Assembly (NCBI GenBank): GCA_035304485.1
Contig: DATGPZ010000069.1
Coordinates: 1-64,000, forward strand
Source of the DNA: ZC4RG17 sp035304485
GTDB lineage: Bacteria; Actinomycetota; Acidimicrobiia; Spongiisociales; ZC4RG35
Direction of reading: 5' to 3'
DNA length: 64,000 nucleotides
Positions 49,472-58,453 of the stretch are shown piece by piece. How positions within the stretch are numbered: the first letter of the stretch is position 1; each line of letters begins with the position of its first letter. The position numbers and the translations under genes were made by a program. The notes below the pieces were generated by a model. It had not been told where the DNA came from. It saw only the letters and a program-made list of their open reading frames with translations, and did not search any database.

Positions 49472-50230
49472 TCAGATCACCTTCTTCTGTTCGAGGAGCT
49501 CCACGATCTTGAGATGGGCAGTGCCGTCGTCCTCGATCTTCACTCCGGCCTCGCGTTCGGGGGCGGGCTCCACCGCCGTGACACTCTGGAGCACCGAGAT
49601 CTCGACCCCCAGATCGGAAGCGGTCAAGTTCTCCACTTCCTTCTTCTTGGCGTCCATGATTCCTTTGAAGGTGGGGTAGCGGGGCTCGACGACGCCGGCC
49701 GTCACCGACACGACCGCCGGCAGGTCGGCTTCGACGACCTCGTAGCCGGTGTTGGTCTGGCGATCGATCGAGACCTTGCCATCACCGGCCGTAACGCGGG
49801 TGGCGTAGGTCAAGGCGGGGGCGTCGAGGAACTCGGCCACCATCTGGGGGAGAACCCCGCTGTAGCCGTCGGTCGACTCGGTTCCGGCGATGACCAGGTC
49901 GTAGCCGGTGCGTCCGATCGCCGCAGCCAGGATCCGAGCGGTCGTCAGTGCGTCGGCGCCCTTCAGGGCTGGGTCGTCGACGACCACGGCGCGGTCCGCG
50001 CCCATTGCCAGGGCTTGACGGATCCCTTGCATAGAGCCGGCCGGGCCCATCGACACGAGGGTGACGGTGCCGCCTTTCTCCTGGGCGATCTGCAGGCCCA
50101 TTTCGACGCCGTAGCGATCGGTGTCGTCGAGTACCTGATCGTCGGGCCGGACCAGGTTGTGTGTCTCCGGGTCGAGGCTCTGCGTCCCGGCGGGGTCGGG
50201 AATCTGCTTCACGCAGACGACCACCTGCAT
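49472..50230 (-). CDS. etfB: Electron transfer flavoprotein beta subunit
   Basis: AMP-binding subunit of ETF. The 252-residue protein has VVVCVKQIPDPAGTQSLDPE, the AMP-site region ALAMGADRAVVVDDPALKGAD, and the recognition loop segment VSVTAGVVEPRYPTFKGIMDAKKKEVE that contacts partner dehydrogenases. A strong AAGGAGGA Shine-Dalgarno lies 6 nt upstream of the ATG. A TTGAG/CTCAA quasi-palindrome in the 82-bp promoter region suggests repressor control. Confidence 0.96.
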   Translation of the reverse strand: MQVVVCVKQIPDPAGTQSLDPETHNLVRPDDQVLDDTDRYGVEMGLQIAQEKGGTVTLVSMGPAGSMQGIRQALAMGADRAVVVDDPALKGADALTTARILAAAIGRTGYDLVIAGTESTDGYSGVLPQMVAEFLDAPALTYATRVTAGDGKVSIDRQTNTGYEVVEADLPAVVSVTAGVVEPRYPTFKGIMDAKKKEVENLTASDLGVEISVLQSVTAVEPAPEREAGVKIEDDGTAHLKIVELLEQKKVI

Positions 50231-50284
50231 ACGGGCTCCTCCTTCATAGACGGGTAGTTCGGGATGCTAACTGCATCCAGAAAC

Positions 50285-50300
50285 TTGAGCATACACTCAA
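50285..50300. promoter_or_regulatory. Quasi-palindromic operator upstream of etfBA
   Basis: TTGAGCATACACTCAA has perfect TTGAG/CTCAA arms, and its centre is symmetric by purine/pyrimidine class. The 16-bp size and AT-rich flanks resemble TetR-family sites. The regulator is not in this window, or could be the TetR gene at 56350 (different motif). Confidence 0.45.
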
Positions 50301-50312
50301 ATTATGGAGCCC

Positions 50313-51608
50313 TCAGGTGATGCGATCGAGGATCAACCCGGTGGCATCCGGCGGCTCCGAGTCGATCTCCCAGGCGGCCGCCGCCCGCGTCACGACGTCG
50401 CTGACGTCTCCCGGTCGATGCGTCAGGATCGCCAGAGGATCGCCGGCGGCGACCTCGTCACCGACCTTGGCGAGCACCTCGATGCCCACTCCCGGGTCGA
50501 TGTCGTCCTCCTTTCGGGTTCTGCCCGCCCCGAGCCGCATGGCGGCGATTCCGATGGTGCGAGCGTCACAACGGGTGACGAAACCCGAACGGTCGGCTTC
50601 CAGTGCGGTCTGGCCGGGAGCCTGGTCGAGCAGGGACCGGTCCTCGACGACCCTGGGGTCGCCTCCTTGGGCTTCGACCATCGCTTGAAAACGCTCCATG
50701 GCCCTTCCGGAACGGATGGCTTCGTCGACGGCGTCACTGCTGCCTTCGATGCCCGCCAATTGGAGCATCTCGACGGCGAGAGCCCGGGTGACTTCGACGA
50801 GGTCCTCGGGCCCCTCGCCCTCCAAGACGTCCAGCGACTCCGCGATTTCGTTGGCGTTTCCAACCATCCGTCCCAACGGCTGGCTCATGTCGGTGAGCAA
50901 TGCTGTGACCGGCAGGCCGTGGGTTCGGCCGATCCCGATCATCGTCTCGGCCAGGCGTCGGGCCTCGGCGGGTTCGGAGAGGAAGGCTCCAGAGCCGGTC
51001 TTGACGTCCAGGACCAAACCGTCCAGATCTTCGGCGAGCTTCTTCGACATGATCGAGGAAGCGATGAGGGGCAGCGACGACACGGTCCCCGAGGCGTCTC
51101 GCAGCGCATACAGCTTGCGATCGGCCGGCACCAGGCTCTCCGATTGGCCCGCCATCACGAAGCCGCAACGAGAGAGGATCTCGCGGAAGCGGTCCGGATC
51201 GAATTGGACCCTGAGCCCGGGGATCGACTCCAGCTTGTCGAGAGTGCCGCCGGTGTGGCCGAGGCCTCGGCCGGACATCATCGGTACGAGGACCCCGCAC
51301 GCGGCGACGATCGGCGCCAGTGGAATCGAGACCTTGTCGCCCACGCCACCGGTGGAGTGCTTGTCGACCTTGGGTCCCTCGATCGTCGAGAGATCGAGCA
51401 CTTCGCCCGAGTGGAGCATCGCCCCGGTCCAGGCGGACAATTCCTCGGCGTCGAGCCCGTTGAGGTAGACCGCCATCGCCATGGCCGACATCTGGTAGTC
51501 GGCTACCTCGTCCCGGGTGTAGGCGGAGATGAGCCATTGGATCTCCTCGTCTCGGAGCCGTCCTCCATCTCGTTTGCGCTCGATCAGCTCGATGACGTTG
51601 AAACTCAT
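50313..51608 (-). CDS. deoA: Thymidine/pyrimidine-nucleoside phosphorylase
   Basis: Phosphorolysis of thymidine or uridine. The 431-residue protein has SAYTRDEVADYQMSAMAMA, the phosphate-binding KHSTGGVGDKVSIPLAPI near residue 82, MMSGRGLGHTGGTLDKLESIPG, LIASSIMSKKLAEDLDGLVLDVKTGSGAF, and the C-terminal barrel-sandwich domain. The start MSFNVIELI at 51608 has a GGAGGTC Shine-Dalgarno; 51 upstream codons are excluded as shadow. A TACGCT hexamer 23 nt upstream may be its -10. Complements cdd at 47063. Confidence 0.93.
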   Translation of the reverse strand: MSFNVIELIERKRDGGRLRDEEIQWLISAYTRDEVADYQMSAMAMAVYLNGLDAEELSAWTGAMLHSGEVLDLSTIEGPKVDKHSTGGVGDKVSIPLAPIVAACGVLVPMMSGRGLGHTGGTLDKLESIPGLRVQFDPDRFREILSRCGFVMAGQSESLVPADRKLYALRDASGTVSSLPLIASSIMSKKLAEDLDGLVLDVKTGSGAFLSEPAEARRLAETMIGIGRTHGLPVTALLTDMSQPLGRMVGNANEIAESLDVLEGEGPEDLVEVTRALAVEMLQLAGIEGSSDAVDEAIRSGRAMERFQAMVEAQGGDPRVVEDRSLLDQAPGQTALEADRSGFVTRCDARTIGIAAMRLGAGRTRKEDDIDPGVGIEVLAKVGDEVAAGDPLAILTHRPGDVSDVVTRAAAAWEIDSEPPDATGLILDRIT

Positions 51609-51646
51609 TTGGACCTCCACCGGGACGGGCAAGCGTATCGCTCTCT

Positions 51647-51916
51647 CTAGGGCGAGACCACCCGGTGATCCACGACCCGAACGCCTTCGGCGATGAGCAG
51701 CCGGGCCTGTCGGTCGGGATTGGGCGTTCGGATGCGGCCGCCGACCCCGACGACTCTCCACCAGGGCAGATCCTGGCCGCTGCGACGGAGCAGAGTGCCG
51801 ACGGCTCGGGCGGCGCCGGGATAGCCGGCTTCCTCGGCCACCTCGCCATAGGTGACGACGTCGCCTGGCTGCAGGCGAAGAAGGACTTCGACGACCCTCT
51901 CCTCGAAATCGCTCAA
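51647..51916 (-). CDS. Alkyltransferase-like protein (ATL, MGMT C-terminal-like)
   Basis: An 89-residue DNA-binding domain of the O6-alkylguanine-DNA alkyltransferase family: SDFEERVVEVLLRLQPGDVVTYGEVAEEAG, the recognition helix AARAVGTLLRRSG, and PWWRVVG in place of the catalytic PCHRV. Tryptophan replaces the acceptor cysteine, the hallmark of ATLs, which bind O6-alkylguanine and hand it to nucleotide excision repair. The TTG start at 51916 overlaps the ppc stop (TTGA), so it is translationally coupled to PEP carboxylase, an unexpected pairing. The much longer frame through ppc is shadow. Confidence 0.85.
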   Translation of the reverse strand: MSDFEERVVEVLLRLQPGDVVTYGEVAEEAGYPGAARAVGTLLRRSGQDLPWWRVVGVGGRIRTPNPDRQARLLIAEGVRVVDHRVVSP

Positions 51917-54636
51917 CCGGTATTCCTCATTCCCGCGGCGATCCCGTTGACCGTGAGGAGGATCGCCCGATGCAACTGGGGATCGGGTTCGGTCGACTGG
52001 CGAGCCCGGTCGAGGAGGGATGCCTGGAGGAGATTGATCGGGTCCAGGTAGGCGTCCCGGACCTGGAGTGTCCTGCGCAGGACGGGATTGGTGGCCAGCA
52101 ATTCCGACTGGCCGGTCGTGGCCAGCACCTCTGCCACGGTGAGATCGAACTCCTCGCGCAACCGATCGAAGATGTGGCGGTGGCGCGGTTCTACGAGTAG
52201 GTCGACGTAACGGCGCGTGATCTCGAGGTCGGTCTTGAAGAGGGTCATCTCCACGTTCGAGAGGAAAGTCTGGAGGAACAGCCACTGTTGCTGCATGTCC
52301 TGTAGCACCTCCCCGTACCCGGCCTCCTTGACCGCCTTCAATCCCGACCCGACGCCGAACCAGCCGGGGACGATCTGACGGGATTGGGTCCAGCCGAACA
52401 CCCACGGGATGGCTCGCAGGTCGTCGAGGCTGCCTCCTCCCTCGGGCCGTCGAGAAGGGCGGGACCCGATGTTCATGTCGCCGAGCTCCTCCACTGGCGT
52501 GGACGACAGGAAATAGGGGACGAGCGACGGATCGTCCACCAGTTCCCGGTACGAGGTGTAGGCGGCGTGAGAGAACACTTCCATCGCCTCTGTCCAGCGA
52601 TCGAGGACCTCCTTCGGCTGCCGGGATTCCCTGTGCAACAGCGAAGCCTCCAGGACCGAGGCCAGGGCCAGCTCGAGGTTGCGAGCGGCCAGGCCCGGCA
52701 AGCCGTACTTGTCGGAGACGACCTCGCCCTGCTCGGTGATCTTGATGGGCCCGTCGATGGTGCCGTAGGGCTGGGCCAGGATCGCCTGATGGGTGGGGCC
52801 GCCACCTCGCCCGATGGTTCCGCCCCGGCCGTGGAACAGGCGGAGCTTCACACCATGGCGGGCGGCGACATTCCTCAGGGCTCGCTGTGCCTTGTAGATC
52901 TCCCACTGCGAAGTCGTGATGCCGCCCGCTTTGTTGGAATCGGAGTAGCCGAGCATCACCTCCTGCATGTTCCCCCGCAGCTCGACGACGCGGCGATAGG
53001 CGGGACGGGAGAGGGCGCCATCGAGGATCTCACCCGCCCGGCGCAAGTCGTCGATCGTCTCGATCAGGGGCACGAACCCGATGCGGGCGATGTCCTGGGA
53101 GAGGTCTATGAGACCCGCTTCGCGTGCCAGGACCGCGGCAGCGAGCACATCGTCGGGGTGGGAGGCCATCGAGATCACATACGACTCGATCACGTGCTGG
53201 CCGAAGCGCTCCTGGGCGGTGTGGATGGCCCGAAAAGTGTCGAGGGTGATGGCCGGCCGCTCGGACAGGCGGGTGGCGGGAGAGGTGAGCGGGCGGAACC
53301 CTGCCAACTCGCGATCCAGCATGTCGGCCCGGTCCTCAGGGCCGAGTGACGAGTATTCCAGGCCGAGGCGCCCATAGAGGGCGTCGAGTGCCTCGGTGTG
53401 GAACCGAGCGTGCTCGCGGATGTCCATCGTCGCCAGGTGGAAACCGAAGGCTCGGACGTTGCGGATCAGCCGCATCAAGACTCCTTCGGCCACGAGATCG
53501 CCCCGGTTCCGCCTCAGGCTGTCCCGCATGAGCTCCAGTTCCCGGATCATCTCGTCGGGTGTCTCGTAGTCCAGTCCCGGCACGTGCCGGGTGCCATGCC
53601 GCACGCGGGTCTGAGTGTTGATCAGACGCTGATGGATGTAGGCGCATTTGAGACGGTAGGGCTCGCCGGCGTTGAGGCGATGGAACCGCTCCCAGACACC
53701 GGGGAGCAATCTCTGATCCTCCGCCAGCGAGTTCTCCAGCTCCTTCGATATGGGCTGGAGCCGAATAGAAGTCGAGAGTTCCTCGGCGACCGACTCGACG
53801 GCGGAGATCAAGCCTCGTAGGCCGCGATCGTGCTGCATCTCCAACACCTGGAGCGTGATGTCCGGCGTGACCGAAGGGTTGCCGTCCCTGTCACCGCCTA
53901 CCCAGGTGCCGAACCGAATCGGGACGTGGTCGCCTGGTGCGAGACGGTCGAGCTGGAGGTCGACCTCCTCACCGAGGGTGGGGAGGACATCGCCGAACAG
54001 CTGGTCGAAATAGAAGACCATCGATCGGGCCTCGTCGATCGGTTCGGGCCGCTCCATTCGGAGCTCGTCGGTCTGCCAGATCTGGTCGATCAGCTCCGCC
54101 ACCCGGCGGTCGATGCGCGTCCGATCGGACTCGGTTGCGCGAGGATCGAGCCGCTGATCCAACAGGTCGGCCAGAGTCCTCAGCTTGGTGAGGATGGTTC
54201 GGCGGGCGGCCTCCGTGGGATGGGCCGTGAAGACGGGACGCAGTTCCAGTCGGTCGATCACAGCCGTGACGAGATCGGGGTCGAGACCCGCGGCCTGGAT
54301 GCGGTCGATGGTGGCAGCGAGAGAGTGATCCACGTCGGTCTCGGCCAGCTCTTCGATTCGATGGACCTGCTCGGCGGCATTGGCGAGATAGAAGTAGGCC
54401 GTGAAAGCCCGCATCAGCTGGATGGTCTCGTTCAGGTCGAGGGAACCGAGGAGCTGGGTGACCTGCTCGGCGGCGGCGGCGTCCTCCTCCTGTCGCACCT
54501 GCTTGGTGAGGCTCCGCACCTGCTCCACGAGATCGAGGAGACGGGGACCGTGCTGGCGGGTCAGTGCGTCGCCCAACTGGTGTCCCAGGCGACGGATGTC
54601 GTCGCGGAGAGCCTGGTCGCGATCCGTGAGCGTCAC
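51913..54636 (-). CDS. ppc: Phosphoenolpyruvate carboxylase
   Basis: Carboxylates PEP to oxaloacetate, anaplerotic. The 907-residue protein has the catalytic His in VFTAHPTEAARRTIL near residue 138, FGTWVGGDRDGNPSV, LGYSDSNKAGGITTSQWE, LFHGRGGTIGRGGGPTHQAI, IPWVFGWTQSRQIVPGWFGVG and the C-terminal MRNTG. The SDSNKAGGIT block differs from the common SDSNKDGGY form. GTG start. Length is normal. A TAATAA-rich stretch precedes it. Confidence 0.95.
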   Translation of the reverse strand: MTLTDRDQALRDDIRRLGHQLGDALTRQHGPRLLDLVEQVRSLTKQVRQEEDAAAAEQVTQLLGSLDLNETIQLMRAFTAYFYLANAAEQVHRIEELAETDVDHSLAATIDRIQAAGLDPDLVTAVIDRLELRPVFTAHPTEAARRTILTKLRTLADLLDQRLDPRATESDRTRIDRRVAELIDQIWQTDELRMERPEPIDEARSMVFYFDQLFGDVLPTLGEEVDLQLDRLAPGDHVPIRFGTWVGGDRDGNPSVTPDITLQVLEMQHDRGLRGLISAVESVAEELSTSIRLQPISKELENSLAEDQRLLPGVWERFHRLNAGEPYRLKCAYIHQRLINTQTRVRHGTRHVPGLDYETPDEMIRELELMRDSLRRNRGDLVAEGVLMRLIRNVRAFGFHLATMDIREHARFHTEALDALYGRLGLEYSSLGPEDRADMLDRELAGFRPLTSPATRLSERPAITLDTFRAIHTAQERFGQHVIESYVISMASHPDDVLAAAVLAREAGLIDLSQDIARIGFVPLIETIDDLRRAGEILDGALSRPAYRRVVELRGNMQEVMLGYSDSNKAGGITTSQWEIYKAQRALRNVAARHGVKLRLFHGRGGTIGRGGGPTHQAILAQPYGTIDGPIKITEQGEVVSDKYGLPGLAARNLELALASVLEASLLHRESRQPKEVLDRWTEAMEVFSHAAYTSYRELVDDPSLVPYFLSSTPVEELGDMNIGSRPSRRPEGGGSLDDLRAIPWVFGWTQSRQIVPGWFGVGSGLKAVKEAGYGEVLQDMQQQWLFLQTFLSNVEMTLFKTDLEITRRYVDLLVEPRHRHIFDRLREEFDLTVAEVLATTGQSELLATNPVLRRTLQVRDAYLDPINLLQASLLDRARQSTEPDPQLHRAILLTVNGIAAGMRNTG

Positions 54637-54673
54637 GGTCCGAGGTTATTACCTACCTCCAGGAGGCCGAGCC

Positions 54674-55465
54674 TCAGACTCCGACGTCGCGCCTTTGGAA
54701 GCCGAGCAGCCCGATCACCACGAAGATCGCGGACACTGCAAGGCACAGGGCGATGTCGGCCGAGGCGGCTCCGCTCCTGAGGATCTCCGTCGGGTCGTAC
54801 CAGTCGAAAGGGGAGAGGCGCTCCACCCACGCCAGGCTCTCGACCATCGGTGCCATGGTGTCGGCGAGGTACGCCATCACCGCGACGGCGGCCGTCACGG
54901 CGATCACCGCCCCCTTGCGACCGGTGACACCTCCGATGGCCAGGGCCAGAGCTCCGAAGAGCAGGCCGAGGAGGGCCAGTTGGAACGCCGCCGCCGCCAA
55001 GTGAGCCGGGGGCAGGCCCAGATCGATCGGCCCACTCAATGCCAGGATGGCGAGGAACACCGCCAGGCCCGCTGCGACCATGACCAGAGTCAGCGTGAGC
55101 GTGCGCTGCAGGAGCACCCGGCTCCGGCTGACCGGATGGGCGATGAGCAGCTCCAGCCCACCGGACTCCTCGTCACCAGCCAGCAGCCTGGCCCCCATCG
55201 TCACGCCGAGGATCACGACCAGGACCTGGCCCAGCACGCCGAACACGGCCGCGCCCATGTACCCCTCCGCCGTGTTGAAGTCTTCCCATCCCATCGCTTC
55301 GATCAGACCGGGTGGGAGTGTCTCGAGCAGATCCGAGTATGCAGGGTCGGCCATGAAGGGATAGAACGCTCCGTACACGACCGTCACGGCGATCAATCCC
55401 ATCATCCAGCCGAGCAGTGCGCGCCGGGAGTCCCACAACGATTTGATCCAGATGTCACGAAACAT
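54674..55465 (-). CDS. ABC-2 type transporter permease
   Basis: A 263-residue membrane protein with six helices (for example LGWMMGLIAVTVVYGAFYPF, VLGQVLVVILGVTMGARLL, MVAAGLAVFLAILALSG, and a final ALCLAVSAIFVVIGLLGF). The ABC-2 signature region LLAGDEESGGLELLIAHPVSRSRVLLQR is present. With the adjacent ATPase and TetR regulator it forms an exporter cassette of the drug/antibiotic-resistance or lipid type. The ATG at 55465 overlaps the ATPase gene by 11 bp. Confidence 0.88.
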   Translation of the reverse strand: MFRDIWIKSLWDSRRALLGWMMGLIAVTVVYGAFYPFMADPAYSDLLETLPPGLIEAMGWEDFNTAEGYMGAAVFGVLGQVLVVILGVTMGARLLAGDEESGGLELLIAHPVSRSRVLLQRTLTLTLVMVAAGLAVFLAILALSGPIDLGLPPAHLAAAAFQLALLGLLFGALALAIGGVTGRKGAVIAVTAAVAVMAYLADTMAPMVESLAWVERLSPFDWYDPTEILRSGAASADIALCLAVSAIFVVIGLLGFQRRDVGV

Positions 55466-56360
55466 CGGCTTCCTCCTCGAGGTAGTACTCGAAGAACAGT
55501 TCTTCGAGGTCCGGCTCCTCGGAGATGAAATCGAGTACTCGATGGCGGGCAACCGCCTTCACGAAGGTGTCGGCCTCTCCGAGCAGCCGACAACGGAGCA
55601 CCCGGTCTTCCACCAGGAGATCGGAGAGTCCCTCGATGGGTTCGAAGGTGGTGGGATCGACTGGCTCTGCGAAGGTCACCTCGATCCGGCGCACGGCACG
55701 TGCCCGGAGAGCCTCGACTTCGTCCACTGCCACCAGCCGTCCCTGGCGGATGATGGCTGCCCGATCCGCCACTTGCTGAACCTCGCTCAATATGTGGGAG
55801 GACATGAAGACGGTCTGCCCGCCGGCGCGGGCCTCGCGCACCATGTCCAGGAACTCGTGCGCCATGAGCGGGTCGAGCCCACTGGTGGGCTCGTCGAGGA
55901 TCAGGAGCTCGGGCTCGTGCATGAACGCCTGGATGAGGCCGACCTTTTGACGGTTGCCCTTCGAGAGTCCGCGTATCGGGCGATCGAGGTCGAGGATCAG
56001 GCGCTGGGCTAGTCGCTCGACGCGGTCCTTGGGTACCCCGCCACGTAGATTGCCCAGGTACGTCAACAGCTGCCGGGCTGTCTGGCGACCCTCGACGGCG
56101 AAGTCGCCTGGTAGGTAGCCGATCCGGCGCCGCACGTCGATACCGTCGGTCCGAGGGTCCAGTCCGAGCACCGTTGCCGAGCCGGAGTCGGGGCGCAACA
56201 CGTCGAGGAGTAGCCGGATGGCCGTGGTCTTGCCGGCGCCGTTCGGTCCAAGGAAGCCGAACACTTCGCCTCGTCTCACATCGAGCTCGAGGCCGTCGAG
56301 AGCCAGGGTGGAGCCGTAGCTCTTGGTGAGCCCTCGGGTCGTTATCGCCTCAGCTGTCAC
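55455..56360 (-). CDS. ABC transporter ATP-binding protein (DrrA-like)
   Basis: A 301-residue ATPase: Walker A FGFLGPNGAGKTTAIRLLLD near residue 37, Q-loop GYLPGDFAVEGRQTARQLL, signature RGLSKGNRQKVGLIQAFM (LSKGN in place of LSGGQ, frequent in this subfamily), Walker B LLILDEPTSGLDPLM, and H-loop VFMSSHILSEVQQV. A C-terminal extension of about 80 residues is typical of DrrA-type exporters. The GTG at 56360 overlaps the TetR stop by 11 bp. Confidence 0.92.
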   Translation of the reverse strand: MTAEAITTRGLTKSYGSTLALDGLELDVRRGEVFGFLGPNGAGKTTAIRLLLDVLRPDSGSATVLGLDPRTDGIDVRRRIGYLPGDFAVEGRQTARQLLTYLGNLRGGVPKDRVERLAQRLILDLDRPIRGLSKGNRQKVGLIQAFMHEPELLILDEPTSGLDPLMAHEFLDMVREARAGGQTVFMSSHILSEVQQVADRAAIIRQGRLVAVDEVEALRARAVRRIEVTFAEPVDPTTFEPIEGLSDLLVEDRVLRCRLLGEADTFVKAVARHRVLDFISEEPDLEELFFEYYLEEEADVS

Positions 56361-57003
56361 GTCGCTCCCTCCTGACCATCTCCGTGGCGGCTTCCAGCGA
56401 CTCCCGGGTCGATTGGAGCGCGACCGGATCGAACAGCCCATGGGTGAGGATGTCCATCATCAGTGCGGTCACTCGCGTCAGGCCGTCCATCTCGAAGACG
56501 TCGGTGTCGAGCGCTCGGGAGAGGTGGTCGTGGAGCACGACGAAGCCGAGTTGCATCGTCAGCAACACGGCCGCCCGGGCGGTGTCGTCGTCGGTGGGTT
56601 TCACGATTCCCTGCTCTTCGGCGACCGCGAACATCCGAACGGATTCGTTCAACATCTCGTCGAAGAGGGCGGCCGCGGCATCTGCGCCGCGGGCCAGCGA
56701 CCAGCCCAGATAACGCAGGATGGGCGGCGCGATGGAGAAGATCTGGGCGAGGAATCCCGGATCGTTCAGTGAGCCGTCCGCCAGCGGCTCGGTCTTGTAG
56801 CGACGAATCGTCTCCACGACATACCGGTCGCAGGTCGCCAGTAGACCTTCCTTCGAGCCGAAATGGTGGAGGACCAGTCCGGGGGACACGTCGGCGGCCG
56901 ACGCGATCGCCCGCACCGTCGTTCCCCCCACACCACGGGTGGGGAACATCTCGAGAGCGGCTCGTCGGATTCGCGCCTCCGCGGTCAGATCCACTGAACG
57001 CAT
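56350..57003 (-). CDS. TetR-family regulator of the ABC exporter
   Basis: A 217-residue repressor with the TetR helix-turn-helix TAEARIRRAALEMFPTRGVGGTTVRAIASAADVSPGLVLHHFGSKEGLL and a C-terminal ligand domain. It probably represses its own operon and is released by an exporter substrate. ATG at 57003 chosen because TAGCTT ends 7 nt upstream on the minus strand; 12 further codons lie over the promoter. Confidence 0.9.
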   Translation of the reverse strand: MRSVDLTAEARIRRAALEMFPTRGVGGTTVRAIASAADVSPGLVLHHFGSKEGLLATCDRYVVETIRRYKTEPLADGSLNDPGFLAQIFSIAPPILRYLGWSLARGADAAAALFDEMLNESVRMFAVAEEQGIVKPTDDDTARAAVLLTMQLGFVVLHDHLSRALDTDVFEMDGLTRVTALMMDILTHGLFDPVALQSTRESLEAATEMVRRERRDS

Positions 57004-57028
57004 GTTCAGAAAGCTAGACGACCGTTCA
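56995..57028. promoter_or_regulatory. TetR operator half-sites and -10 element
   Basis: TGAACG (56995-57000), GTTCA (57004-57008) and CGTTCA (57023-57028) form inverted half-sites around the minus-strand TAGCTT (57011-57016). The pattern fits TGAAC-N-GTTCA operators of TetR proteins and would block RNA polymerase. It overlaps the leaderless start codon. Confidence 0.5.
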
Positions 57029-57072
57029 ATCGGTGGCAAGTTGGCGTCATACCTCTGATCCCGTCACTGCGT

Positions 57073-57078
57073 TACCGT
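57073..57078 (+). promoter_or_regulatory. -10 hexamer for leaderless ffh
   Basis: TACCGT ends 8 nt before the ffh ATG at 57087. Confidence 0.5.
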
Positions 57079-57086
57079 GAGCCCCG

Positions 57087-58412
57087 ATGTTCGATTCACT
57101 CACTCAGCGTTTCGAGGGGATCTTCTCCAATCTCCGTGGCAAGGGCCGTCTGTCAGAAGCGGACGTAGACGCTGCCCTGCGAGAGGTCCGTCTCGCCCTG
57201 CTGGAGGCCGATGTCAACGTGGCGGTGGTCAAGACCTTCCTCGCCAGGGTGCGCGAGCGGGCGTTGGGGGCCGACGTGTCGAAGAGCCTCACCCCCGGCC
57301 AGCAGGTCATCAAGATCGTCCACGAAGAGTTGGTGGCCACATTGGGTGGCGAGACGGCGCCGCTCAAGACGTCCAGCTCGCCCCAGGTGATCTTGATGGT
57401 CGGCCTCCAGGGATCCGGTAAGACGACGACTGCCGGCAAGCTGGCCCGCCATCTCAAGGGCAAGGGTCGCCGGCCGCTGCTGGTGGCTGCGGACCTCCAG
57501 CGGCCGGCCGCCATCGACCAGTTGGAGACACTCGGACGTAGGCTCGAGGTGCCCGTTTTCGCCGAGCGGAAGTCCAAGCCCACGCGAGTCGTGAAGGCCG
57601 CTTTGAAGGAAGCCACCCGAGCAGGTCACGACGTCGTGATCGTCGATACCGCCGGGCGGCTCCAGATCGACGACGCTCTGATGAAGGAGCTGGCCGATGT
57701 AGCCAAGGTGGCCGAGCCAGACGAGACCCTGCTGGTGGTCGACGCCATGACCGGTCAAGACGCCGTCAACGTCGCCAAGGGCTTCGTGGACAACACGCCT
57801 CTGACCGGGATCGTCCTCTCGAAACTCGATGGCGACGCCCGGGGAGGTGCTGCCATCTCGGTGCGCGAGGTCACGGGTGCGCCCGTCAAGTTCGCGGGTG
57901 TTGGCGAGGGCCTCGACGACCTCGAACCCTTCCATCCCGACCGAATGGCGTCCCGTATCTTGGGCATGGGTGACGTGCTGACCCTGATCGAGAAAGCCGA
58001 GGCGACTTTCGATGCCCAGGAGGCCGAGAAAGCCGCCGCCAAGATGGTCAAGGGGCAGTTCACGCTCGAGGACTTCCTGGAGCAGTTCCAGCAGATCAAG
58101 AAGATGGGCCCACTCCAGGACATCCTGTCGATGCTTCCCGGTGCCAACTCCATGCTGAGGCAGGTCGAGATCGACGATCGAGAGATCAAACGGATGGAGG
58201 CGATCATCTACTCCATGACGCCCGAAGAGCGCCGGAACCCGAAGATCATGTCGGGGAGCCGCAAGCGGAGGGTCGCCTCGGGGTCGGGGACGAGCCCACA
58301 GGAGGTCAACAAACTCCTCAAGCAGTTCAGCGACGCCCAGAAGATGATGAAAGGCCTAGGGGGAAAGGGCCTGGCCGGTCTGGCCGGGATGATGGGCGGC
58401 CGGGGCCGTTGA
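57087..58412 (+). CDS. ffh: Signal recognition particle protein Ffh
   Basis: SRP54-type GTPase that binds signal peptides and SRP RNA. The 441-residue protein has MFDSLTQRFEGIFSNLRGKG, the G1 loop VGLQGSGKTTTAGKLARHL, VAADLQRPAAIDQLETLG, VIVDTAGRLQIDDALMKEL, SKLDGDARGGAAISV, and an M domain with the SRP RNA-binding KRMEAIIYSMTPEERRNP and SGSRKRRVASGSG. The methionine-rich hydrophobic groove is present (MGPLQDILSMLPG, AQKMMKGLGG). The SRP RNA gene itself is not in this window. Confidence 0.97.
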   Translation: MFDSLTQRFEGIFSNLRGKGRLSEADVDAALREVRLALLEADVNVAVVKTFLARVRERALGADVSKSLTPGQQVIKIVHEELVATLGGETAPLKTSSSPQVILMVGLQGSGKTTTAGKLARHLKGKGRRPLLVAADLQRPAAIDQLETLGRRLEVPVFAERKSKPTRVVKAALKEATRAGHDVVIVDTAGRLQIDDALMKELADVAKVAEPDETLLVVDAMTGQDAVNVAKGFVDNTPLTGIVLSKLDGDARGGAAISVREVTGAPVKFAGVGEGLDDLEPFHPDRMASRILGMGDVLTLIEKAEATFDAQEAEKAAAKMVKGQFTLEDFLEQFQQIKKMGPLQDILSMLPGANSMLRQVEIDDREIKRMEAIIYSMTPEERRNPKIMSGSRKRRVASGSGTSPQEVNKLLKQFSDAQKMMKGLGGKGLAGLAGMMGGRGR

Positions 58413-58453
58413 CGGGCACCGGCCTTCGGTTTGCTATGCTCTACCCGACCGGT

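Noticed and set aside
58409..58440. TTGACG with TATGCT as a full rpsP promoter
   Set aside because: The spacer is 20 nt, too long for a standard -35/-10 pair; only the -10 hexamer is kept as tentative.
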